Assembly (NCBI GenBank): GCA_946479335.1
Contig: CAMLFP010000021.1
Span: 1 to 27,579, forward strand
DNA length: 27,579 nucleotides
DNA from: an uncultured Archangium sp.
GTDB lineage: Bacteria > Myxococcota > Myxococcia > Myxococcales > Myxococcaceae
Direction of reading: 5' to 3'
This document shows positions 6,953 to 13,369 of the stretch, piece after piece. Position numbers and translations under genes: made by a program. The notes under the pieces were generated by a model. The model saw only the letters and a list, made by a program, of their open reading frames with translations. It did no database searches and was not told where the DNA came from. Every line of letters starts with the position of its first letter. Position 1 is the first letter of the stretch.

Positions 6953-8265
6953 TGCACAGCACGCTGACCGAGGGCGTGCACGGGCCGGCGACGCAGAAGC
7001 GGGGCGCGATGCTCTTCCGCGCGTTCGACGCCGATCGTCCGCTCGACGCGCCGGCCCGGCACGCGCTCCACGACGTCGACGAGGTGCTGCTCGGGCGCGC
7101 CGATGCGCACGCCGCGGCGCTCGACGGGCGCGTGTTGAGGCTGGGCATCGCCGACCGGTGGATGTCGACCGCCCACGCGAAGCTCTCGCGGGTGATGAAG
7201 GCGTGGGTGCTGGAAGACACGAAGTCGAAGAACGGCGTGCGCCACAACGGTGTCACCGTCGAGCGCGTGGAGCTGCGTGACGGCGACGTGTTCGAGCTCG
7301 GGCGCACGTGGTTCGTCTTCAAGACCGAACAGCCGGTGCCGCTGGCCGCGCCGGGGCCCTTCACGCTCTCACCGGCGCTCGACGCGCGCCTCACCGAGCT
7401 GTTCGCCATCGCCCGCAGCAACGTGACGGTGGCGTTGTCGGGCCCCACCGGCGCCGGCAAGGAGGTCATCGCGCGCGAGGTGCACGCGCGCAGCGGCCGC
7501 AGCGGCGCCTTCATCGCGGTGAACTGCGGCGCCCTGCCCTCGGAGCTCGTGGAGTCGGAGCTGTTCGGCCACCGCAAGGGCGCCTTCTCCGGGGCCAGCG
7601 ACGATCGCCCCGGGCTCATCCGCGCAGCGCACGGCGGCACGCTGTTGCTCGACGAGGTCGGCGACCTGCCGTTGGAGGCCCAGCCGGCGCTGCTGCGCGT
7701 ACTGCAGGAGAAGACGGTGACGCCCGTGGGCGCGACCGCTCCCATCGCCGTCGACGTGCGCGTCATCTCGGCGACCCACCGCTCGCTGGAGCAACTGGTG
7801 GCGCGCGACGAGTTCCGCGACGACCTGCGCGCGCGGCTCGGCGGCTACGAGCTGACGCTGCCCGCGCTGAAGGAGCGCCGCGAAGATCTCGGGCTGTTGA
7901 TCGCCGCGCTGCTCAAGCGCCACGCGAAGTCGCCGGTGCGCTTCAGCGTCAACGCCGCGCGCGCCCTCTTCTCGTGGGACTGGCCTCGCAACGTGCGCGA
8001 GCTGGAGAAGGTGCTGGAGCGCGCGTTGGCGCTGGCCACCGCGGGCACCGTCGAGCTCGAGCACCTGCCTCCGGAGCTGGCGTCACCGCCGCCCGCGCGA
8101 CGACCGAGCGAAGACGAGCTCGATGACGCGCGGCGCGCGGAGCTGGAGCGGTTGCTCAAGGAGCACCGCGGCAACGTCTCCGCTGTGGCGCGCGCGATGG
8201 GCAAGGCGCGCATGCAGATCCAACGGTGGCTCAAGCGCTACGGCCTCGACGCGCGCACCTTCTGA
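6952..8265 (+). CDS. FHA-domain sigma-54-dependent transcriptional activator (enhancer-binding protein)
   Basis: A 437-residue regulator with three parts. An N-terminal FHA domain (about 45-125; LLGR, then MSTAHAKLSR and DTKSKNGVRHNG) should bind phosphothreonine peptides. A central AAA+ domain has Walker A GPTGAGKE (164-171), the sigma-54 contact loop as GAFSGA (210-215), Walker B LLLDE (Asp234, Glu235) and the WPRNVREL motif. A C-terminal Fis-type helix-turn-helix (about 398-430, HRGNVSAVARAMGKARMQIQRW) binds DNA. The usual GAFTGA loop has Ser in place of Thr, a conservative change seen in some members of the family. It overlaps the kinase gene by one base, which suggests the kinase phosphorylates a partner read by the FHA domain. 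Its DNA target may be the repeats directly after its stop codon. Confidence 0.93.
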   Translation: MHSTLTEGVHGPATQKRGAMLFRAFDADRPLDAPARHALHDVDEVLLGRADAHAAALDGRVLRLGIADRWMSTAHAKLSRVMKAWVLEDTKSKNGVRHNGVTVERVELRDGDVFELGRTWFVFKTEQPVPLAAPGPFTLSPALDARLTELFAIARSNVTVALSGPTGAGKEVIAREVHARSGRSGAFIAVNCGALPSELVESELFGHRKGAFSGASDDRPGLIRAAHGGTLLLDEVGDLPLEAQPALLRVLQEKTVTPVGATAPIAVDVRVISATHRSLEQLVARDEFRDDLRARLGGYELTLPALKERREDLGLLIAALLKRHAKSPVRFSVNAARALFSWDWPRNVRELEKVLERALALATAGTVELEHLPPELASPPPARRPSEDELDDARRAELERLLKEHRGNVSAVARAMGKARMQIQRWLKRYGLDARTF

Positions 8266-8267
8266 CG

Positions 8268-8323
8268 GGTGCAACACCTGCAACAGGTGCAACACCTGCA
8301 ACAGCGCGCGAGCCGGTGTTGCA
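8268..8323. repeat. Tandem 9-bp TGCAACA repeats with an inverted copy (possible enhancer sites)
   Basis: Two perfect 18-bp copies of GGTGCAACACCTGCAACA (8268-8285 and 8286-8303) resolve into four 9-bp units beginning TGCAACA at 8270, 8279, 8288 and 8297. A fifth copy in inverse orientation, GGTGTTGCA, lies at 8315-8323 and can pair with 8288-8296. The block also contains dyads such as CACCTG-caa-CAGGTG (8275-8289). It sits three bases after the activator gene and about 100-135 bases ahead of the expected start of the sigma-54-like promoter, the usual place for activator binding. It could instead act as a transcript-end hairpin for the activator gene. Confidence 0.8.
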
Positions 8324-8380
8324 TGCGCACAGCGCCCCACGAATCGCGGACTTATTCGCGAGAAATTCGGCCCGAAACCC

Positions 8381-8395
8381 GGCACGGCGCGTGCT
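8381..8395 (+). promoter_or_regulatory. Candidate sigma-54 (-24/-12) promoter
   Basis: The sequence GGCACGGCGCGTGCT keeps the invariant GG (8381-8382) and GC (8393-8394) with first bases 12 apart, as in the consensus TGGCACG-N4-TTGCW. Mismatches are C for T before GG and G for the first T before GC. The expected transcript start near 8405-8407 lies only a few bases before ATG 8409, leaving almost no leader. An activator of the right class is encoded immediately upstream. Confidence 0.55.
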
Positions 8396-8408
8396 CATTC
8401 ACGAGCGC

Positions 8409-8672
8409 ATGAACCGAACGCTCATTGGCCTGGCCGTCGTGATTCTCCTCGGGTGGACGACGCTCGCCGCGGGCGTCATCGCCGTCTTGCAGGGCGCGCC
8501 GGAGGTCGCGACGCACGCGCACCGTCACCGTGTCCCCGACGAGCAGGTGAACACCGCCGATTCAGGAGTAAACGTGCCCTCGTGGCCGGAATCACTCGAA
8601 CAGCACGCCGACCAGCCGGATGGGTTCCGCCCGGTCCAGCTCCGCGTGGAGCCGGCGGCCGTGCCGATCTAG
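8409..8672 (+). CDS. Small single-span membrane protein of unknown function
   Basis: An 87-residue product. The N-terminus MNRTLIGLAVVILLGWTTLA continues to about residue 29 as an uncleaved signal anchor or signal peptide. The rest is polar and includes a His-rich patch (THAHRHRV). Codon third positions in this frame are GC-rich by eye right up to the stop at 8672, supporting it as coding. It follows the candidate sigma-54 promoter directly. Its 3' part overlaps the only possible standard start of the methyltransferase frame, so the exact boundary between these two genes is unsettled. Not recognised as a named family. Confidence 0.55.
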   Translation: MNRTLIGLAVVILLGWTTLAAGVIAVLQGAPEVATHAHRHRVPDEQVNTADSGVNVPSWPESLEQHADQPDGFRPVQLRVEPAAVPI

Positions 8673-9409
8673 CGCCGGCCGACGACGAAGATCTCTGCTT
8701 CCTCACCGGCGAGTGGCGCCTGTTCCAGAAGCAGCGCGGGCACCGCTGGAGCCTCGATGATCTCGTCACCGCGTGGGTCGCCGCGCCGCACGTGCGCGAC
8801 GCGACGCGGTTGCTCGATCTCGGCTGCGGCCTCGGCAGCGTGCTGTTGATGATGGCGTGGAAGTTCCCGCACGCCGACGTCACCGGCATCGAGGCGCAGG
8901 CCGACCGCGCCGCGATGGGCCGGAGATCGATCGCGTGGAACGGCGTCGAAGACCGCTGCCGCATCATCGACGGTGACCTGCGCACGGCGAACCTCGAGGG
9001 CCGCTTCGGGCTCATCACCGGCACGCCTCCCTATTTCCCGCTGGGCACCGGGCCGGAGAGCGAGAAGACGCACGCGGGCCCGTGTCGCTTCGAGGTGCGC
9101 GGTGGCGTGGAGGAATACGCGCTCGCCGCGGCGCGGCTCTTGACCGACGACGGGCGCTTCGTGGTGACGACCTCGTCGCTCGAGAAGGCGCGCGTGCCGA
9201 AGGCGGCGGCCGGCGCCGGGTTGCACGTCATCGAGCACCTCGACGTCATCCCTCGCGAAGGGAAAGACGTGCTGGTGATGGTCGACGTGCTCGCGCGACA
9301 GCCGGCGCCGCTCGTGCGCCGCACGCTGACCGTGCGCGACGCCACCTCGCAGTGGACACCGGAGTTCCTGCAGCTCCGCGCGGAGATGGGCCTGCCGCCC
9401 CGGCCATGA
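8582..9409 (+). CDS. TrmN6-like SAM-dependent methyltransferase (start uncertain)
   Basis: The conserved part begins near base 8675 (DDEDLCFLTGEWRLFQKQRG) and covers a Rossmann methyltransferase: motif I LDLGCGLGSVLLMM, an acidic residue in TGIEAQ, and the catalytic-loop position as TGTPPYFPLG. Length and order resemble the tRNA1(Val) adenine-N6 methyltransferase group, so an N-methyltransferase acting on RNA or another substrate is likely. The usual Asn of NPPY is absent (GTPPY), which makes adenine-N6 activity doubtful. The only standard in-frame start upstream of the domain is GTG 8582. The 90 bases from there have poor GC3 in this frame and overlap the small membrane protein, so the true start may lie near 8670-8680 or the sequence may hold a frameshift. 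The stop overlaps the dinB start (ATGA). Confidence 0.75.
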   Translation: MAGITRTARRPAGWVPPGPAPRGAGGRADLAPADDEDLCFLTGEWRLFQKQRGHRWSLDDLVTAWVAAPHVRDATRLLDLGCGLGSVLLMMAWKFPHADVTGIEAQADRAAMGRRSIAWNGVEDRCRIIDGDLRTANLEGRFGLITGTPPYFPLGTGPESEKTHAGPCRFEVRGGVEEYALAAARLLTDDGRFVVTTSSLEKARVPKAAAGAGLHVIEHLDVIPREGKDVLVMVDVLARQPAPLVRRTLTVRDATSQWTPEFLQLRAEMGLPPRP

Positions 9410-10674
9410 GCCGCGCGATCATCCACATCGACATGGACGCGTTCTATGCGTCGGTCGAACAGCGCGACGCGCCGGCGCTGCGTGGCAAGCCGGTCATCGT
9501 CGGCGGGCACCCGCAGCGCGGCGTGGTGCTGGCGGCGTCGTACGAGGTGCGGCCGTTCGGCGTGCGCTCGGCGATCCCCATGGCGCGGGCGCTGAAGCTG
9601 GCGCCGAAGGCCATCGTGGTGCCGCCGCGCTTCGCCGCGTACGTCGACGCGAGCGAGGCCGTGTTCCGCATCTTCGAGCGCTACACACCGCTCATCGAGC
9701 CGCTGTCACTCGACGAAGCGTTCCTCGACGTGAGCGCCTCCCGCAGCCTCTTCGGCAACGCCGCGGCGCTGGCGAAGCGCATCCGCGAGGAGATCGCACG
9801 CGAGGTGGAGCTGCCCGCCTCGGCCGGCATCGCGGAGGTGAAGTTCGTCGCCAAGATCGCCAGCGACTTCGCGAAACCCAACGGCCAATACGAGGTCGCG
9901 CCCGGCGCGGCGCGCGAGTTCCTGAAGCCGCTGCCCATCTCGCGGCTGTGGGGCGTCGGCGAGAAGACCGAGGAGGTCTTGAAGCGCCACGGGCTCCACA
10001 CCATCGGCGACGTCGCGCAGAAGGAGCTCCCGTGGCTCGCGCAGCGGCTCGGCACCTCGGCGCAGCACTTCTGGGAGCTCTCGCGCGGCATCGACCCTCG
10101 CGAGGTGGTGCCCGACCGCGAAGCGAAGAGCGTCGGCGCGCAAGACACCTTCGAGGAAGATCTCTTCGGCGAAGAAGCGCTCAAGCCGCACCTGCATTCA
10201 CAAGCGCTGCGCGTCGGCCGGCGGCTGCGCAAGTCAGGCCTCAAGGCGCGCTGCGTGCAACTCACCGTGAAGTACGAAGACTTCACGCAGATCACCCGGC
10301 GGGTGACGCTCGACGAAGCGACTGATGATGGCCAAACGCTCTACCGCCGCGCACTGGAGCTGCTGAAGAAGGCCGACCTGACGCGGAAGATCCGCCTCAC
10401 CGGCGTGAGCGGGCAGGAGCTGAACGGTGGCGCGCCGCAGCTGGGGCTCTTCTCGGAACCCGCGGCGCCCGCGCGCAGCAACAAGCTGAATCAGGCGCTC
10501 GACGCCATCGCCTCGAAGTTCGGCAGCAAGGCGGTGGTGACGGCCGACCTCCGTGAAGACGACCCCGACGATGCGCGCGACGGTTTCTACCGTGAAGACA
10601 AGCGCGCCACCGCGAAGCAGGCGGAGTCGCAGCGGCAGCGTCAGGGCCCCACGACTGACCGCGAAGACAGCTGA
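9406..10674 (+). CDS. dinB: DNA polymerase IV (Y-family translesion polymerase)
   Basis: The 422-residue protein starts IIHIDMDAFYASVEQ, with metal-binding Asp9 and the steric-gate Phe13, and has the SLDEAFLDV catalytic motif (Asp103, Glu104). The thumb helix-hairpin-helix (LWGVGEKTEEVLKRHGL) and little-finger domain follow, and the clamp-binding motif QLGLF is at 345-349. The last 70 residues are a hydrophilic tail beyond the clamp motif. Pol IV copies damaged DNA with low fidelity. The start ATG 9406 overlaps the methyltransferase stop by four bases, so translation is coupled. No LexA-like operator was noticed in front of the set; expression may follow the upstream promoter instead. Confidence 0.95.
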   Translation: MSRAIIHIDMDAFYASVEQRDAPALRGKPVIVGGHPQRGVVLAASYEVRPFGVRSAIPMARALKLAPKAIVVPPRFAAYVDASEAVFRIFERYTPLIEPLSLDEAFLDVSASRSLFGNAAALAKRIREEIAREVELPASAGIAEVKFVAKIASDFAKPNGQYEVAPGAAREFLKPLPISRLWGVGEKTEEVLKRHGLHTIGDVAQKELPWLAQRLGTSAQHFWELSRGIDPREVVPDREAKSVGAQDTFEEDLFGEEALKPHLHSQALRVGRRLRKSGLKARCVQLTVKYEDFTQITRRVTLDEATDDGQTLYRRALELLKKADLTRKIRLTGVSGQELNGGAPQLGLFSEPAAPARSNKLNQALDAIASKFGSKAVVTADLREDDPDDARDGFYREDKRATAKQAESQRQRQGPTTDREDS

Positions 10675-10678
10675 CGCG

Positions 10679-10700
10679 TCGCGACCGCGCGCCATCGCGA
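10679..10700. terminator. Possible bidirectional hairpin between convergent dinB and hemH
   Basis: TCGCGA at 10679-10684 and again at 10695-10700 is self-complementary and can form a 6-bp GC-rich stem with a 10-base loop in transcripts from either strand. There is no T-run, so intrinsic termination is only a possibility. The whole gap between the two genes is 27 bases. Confidence 0.25.
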
Positions 10701-10701
10701 T

Positions 10702-11691
10702 TCAGGCGCTCGAGGCCCGGGACGACTCGGCGGCCTGAAGTTCACGCGCCAGTGCGCCGATGAAGTCGGGGTGCGCGTTCACCGCCGGCACCAGCGCGAG
10801 CTTCTCGCCGCCGGCTTCGACGAAGGTCTCCGCGGCGCGCAGGCCGATCTCCTCGATGGTCTCGAGACAATCAGCGACGAACGACGGGCACGCCACCGCG
10901 AGCCGCTTCACGCCGCGCTGCGCGAGCTCGACCAGCACGTCTTCGGTGTACGGCTTGATCCACTTCTGGCCCTTGATGCGCGACTGAAACGCGAGCGTGA
11001 AGTCGGTGATGCCCGCGGCGCGCGCCAGCAGGTTCGTGGTGGTGACGCACTGCCCGCGGTAGCACGTCGGCACGCACTGCTCGCCGAGGCACTCGTGGTG
11101 ATTCACGGGGATGCCGTGGAAGCTGAACAGCACGTGGTCGGCCTTGAGGGAGTCCACCGTCTCGCGGATCAACGCGCCGCCGGCGCTGACGAAGCCGTCC
11201 ATCGCGTGGAACGGCGGGAAGGTGTCGGTCTCGAGTTTCTGCTCGCGCGCGGCCATCAGCTCGGCCCAGCGGTCGACGACGCTCTCTACGGTGGCGCCCG
11301 CGTGCTGGGGGAACATCGGCACCAGGGTGACCTTCGTCACGCCCGCCTCGTCGAACTCCCGCAGCGTGTCTTGAATCGACGGGTTGCCGTAGCGCATCGC
11401 CAGCCGCACCATCGCGTCAGGCAGCGCGCGCTGCACGGCGTCGGCCTGCGCGCGCGAGTACACCATCAACGGCGAGCCCTGTTCGGTCCAGATCCGTTGG
11501 TAGGCGTGCGCGCTCTTCTTCGGGCGGAACGGGAGGATGATGGCGTTGAGCAGCAGCCACCGCACCGGCGCGGGCACCTTGATGATGTGCGGGTCCGACA
11601 GGAACTCCGCGAGGTACCGGCGCACCTCGGGCACCGACGGGCCGTCGGGCGTGCCTACGTTCACCAACAGAATGCCGCGTTTCTCACTCAT
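10702..11691 (-). CDS. hemH: Ferrochelatase with an internal four-cysteine (2Fe-2S type) segment
   Basis: The 329-residue enzyme inserts ferrous iron into protoporphyrin IX, the last step of heme synthesis. Seen: the N-terminal LLVNVGTPDGP, SPLMVYSRAQ (73-82), PMFPQHAGAT, the catalytic His192 in LFSFHGIP, and the C-terminal CPSFVADCLETIEEI. Residues 201-215 hold Cys201, 206, 210 and 215 (C-x4-C-x3-C-x4-C). An internal cysteine cluster of this kind binds a [2Fe-2S] cluster in the Myxococcus xanthus enzyme. ATG 11691 is chosen because it starts MSEKRGILLVNVG and overlaps the response-regulator stop by four bases; the longer upstream frame is shadow. It is the last gene of the hem operon. Confidence 0.95.
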   Translation of the reverse strand: MSEKRGILLVNVGTPDGPSVPEVRRYLAEFLSDPHIIKVPAPVRWLLLNAIILPFRPKKSAHAYQRIWTEQGSPLMVYSRAQADAVQRALPDAMVRLAMRYGNPSIQDTLREFDEAGVTKVTLVPMFPQHAGATVESVVDRWAELMAAREQKLETDTFPPFHAMDGFVSAGGALIRETVDSLKADHVLFSFHGIPVNHHECLGEQCVPTCYRGQCVTTTNLLARAAGITDFTLAFQSRIKGQKWIKPYTEDVLVELAQRGVKRLAVACPSFVADCLETIEEIGLRAAETFVEAGGEKLALVPAVNAHPDFIGALARELQAAESSRASSA

Positions 11692-12374
11692 GGCCTGAAC
11701 AGGTAACCGCGGCCGCGCACGGTGACAAAGTGAACGGGGGTCTCGGCGTTGGGCTCGAACAGCCGCCGCAGCCGCAAGATGAAGTTGTCGATGGTGCGAT
11801 CGGTGGGGAACGCATCCATCCCCCACACCTCTTCGAGGATGTCGGCGCGCGAGAGCACCTTGTCGACGTTGCGCGAGAAGAGCTCCATCAGCTTGAGCTC
11901 CTTGTCGCTCAACGAGACCTCACCCTCGTTGCTGCTGGCGCGGCCGGTGTCGAGGCGCACGCTGAAGGCGCCGACGGAGACCGACTTGCCCGGCGTCGCG
12001 ACTGCGCCCGACGCGCGCCGCAACAGCGAGCGCACGCGCGCCAGCAGCTCCGACACGTCGAAGGGTTTGGTGAGGTAGTCGTCGGCGCCGCAGTCGAGGC
12101 CACGCACGCGCGCCTGCACCTCGCTGCGCGCGGTGAGCATCAAGATCGGGCAGCGCACGCCCGCGTCGCGTGCCTCACGCACCAATTGAAAGCCCTCGCC
12201 GCCGGGCAGCATCACGTCGACGATGGCGAGCGACACGCCGCTCTCGCGGATCGCCTTCGCGCCGTCGGGGAAGTTGGCGCGCGAGGTGACGTCGTAGCCC
12301 GCGTGCTTGAGGTTCAGCACCACGAGGTCGCGCACCAGCGCTTCGTCCTCGATCACGAGAATGGTGTCAGCCAC
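11688..12374 (-). CDS. OmpR/PhoB-family response regulator
   Basis: A 228-residue regulator. The receiver domain has the acidic pair Glu9-Asp10, phospho-acceptor Asp53 (AIVDVMLPG), Thr81 and Lys103 (LTKPF). The C-terminal winged helix (about 130-228) ends in the typical DRTIDNFILRLRRLFE and VRGRGYLF signatures. It should bind DNA when phosphorylated by the kinase encoded just upstream. The start is GTG 12374, fixed by a strong AAGGAGGT five bases before it. Its stop overlaps the hemH start (ATGA). Lying between hemL and hemH in one operon, it may control heme-pathway genes; the target is not shown by sequence alone. Confidence 0.95.
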   Translation of the reverse strand: MADTILVIEDEALVRDLVVLNLKHAGYDVTSRANFPDGAKAIRESGVSLAIVDVMLPGGEGFQLVREARDAGVRCPILMLTARSEVQARVRGLDCGADDYLTKPFDVSELLARVRSLLRRASGAVATPGKSVSVGAFSVRLDTGRASSNEGEVSLSDKELKLMELFSRNVDKVLSRADILEEVWGMDAFPTDRTIDNFILRLRRLFEPNAETPVHFVTVRGRGYLFRP

Positions 12375-13359
12375 CGGAGACCTCCTTCGCCAGCGGGAGC
12401 TCCAACGCGAACACGCTGCCCTGCCCCGGCCCCGCGCTCACCGCCGTCAGCTCGCCCTTCATCTGCCGCGCCAGTTGCCGCGAGATGTAGAGCCCCAGCC
12501 CGCTGCCGTGTTCCACGCCGGTGCCCTGCGCGCGCTCGAAGGGCTCGAAGAGGCGCTCCGCGTCGCGTTGCTCGAAGCCGCGGCCGGTGTCTTTCACCTC
12601 GAGGCGCCACCGCGCGCCGCGTGTCGAGTCGCTCAGCGCCACCTGTCCGCCTCCGTACTTGCGCGCGTTGTCGAGGAGGTTCTCCAGCACCACCCGCACC
12701 GCGTCTTTGTCGCAGCTGACGGTGACGCTCTCGCCGGGCCGCCACTCGACCACCTCTTCAGGGAACGTGGCGCGGCGGTGCTCGACGATCTCCGTCACCA
12801 GGCGCGACGCCGTGATCTCTTCCTTGCGCGCCGACGACCACGCCACCGCGCGCTGGTAGGCGAGCGTGGTCTCGATCAAATGCTCGAGCCGGTCGCACTC
12901 CGTGAGGCCCTGCCCGATGAACTTGCCGCGCAGCGCCTCGGGGATGGCGCCGTTCCCCAGGCTCTGCAGCAGCGCGCGCACGCCGGCGAGCGGCGTCTTC
13001 AGTTGATGCGCGGAGAGCTGCAGCATCGCGCTCAAGCGCTGCGTCTCACGCCGCCGGTAGCGCGCCACCGCGAAGAGCACGCCGGTCAACACCAGCATCA
13101 GCACGCACGCGGTCGCGGTCTCCCCGAAGATCATGAACAGCATCCGCCAGGTGTGCGCGTCCAGCTCCGAGATGCGCCGCGTGAGTTCCTCGCCGGAGAA
13201 GTTCGCGGCGATCTGCTCGCGCAGCAGCGCGTCGCTGGTGAGGATGTTGCGCCGCACCAGCACCGACCACCACGCCATCAGCGAGCCGAGCATCATCAAC
13301 GCGGCGCCGAACGCCATCACGTCGAGGTTTCGTTTCAGCCAGCGGCGGAGGCGGAGCAT
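12367..13359 (-). CDS. Membrane sensor histidine kinase
   Basis: A 330-residue kinase with two transmembrane helices (about 14-35 and 73-99) enclosing a short outer loop of roughly 37 residues, no HAMP or PAS domain, then the HisKA helix with phospho-acceptor His118 in SAHQLKTPLAG. The ATP-binding domain has ENLLDNARKYG (N box), DTGRGF (G1) and GSGLGLYI (G2). The loop is too small for a folded sensor domain, so the signal is probably sensed in or near the membrane. It starts 10 bases after the hemL stop and overlaps the response-regulator gene by 8 bases. A TAAAGA box lies 7 bases before ATG 13359 and could provide an internal promoter. Confidence 0.93.
   Translation of the reverse strand: MLRLRRWLKRNLDVMAFGAALMMLGSLMAWWSVLVRRNILTSDALLREQIAANFSGEELTRRISELDAHTWRMLFMIFGETATACVLMLVLTGVLFAVARYRRRETQRLSAMLQLSAHQLKTPLAGVRALLQSLGNGAIPEALRGKFIGQGLTECDRLEHLIETTLAYQRAVAWSSARKEEITASRLVTEIVEHRRATFPEEVVEWRPGESVTVSCDKDAVRVVLENLLDNARKYGGGQVALSDSTRGARWRLEVKDTGRGFEQRDAERLFEPFERAQGTGVEHGSGLGLYISRQLARQMKGELTAVSAGPGQGSVFALELPLAKEVSGG
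12380..12387 (-). promoter_or_regulatory. Strong ribosome-binding site of the response regulator gene
   Basis: AAGGAGGT on the minus strand ends five bases before GTG 12374 and lies inside the last codons of the histidine-kinase gene. It is the best Shine-Dalgarno match noticed in the window and fixes the GTG start. It suggests the regulator is made in excess of its kinase. Confidence 0.8.
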
Positions 13360-13369
13360 GGGCGGTTCT

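Noticed and set aside
8268..8323. Intrinsic terminator of the activator gene
   Set aside because: A hairpin can form, but there is no T-run. The regular 9-bp direct repeats and the downstream -24/-12 motif fit binding sites better, although a dual role is possible.
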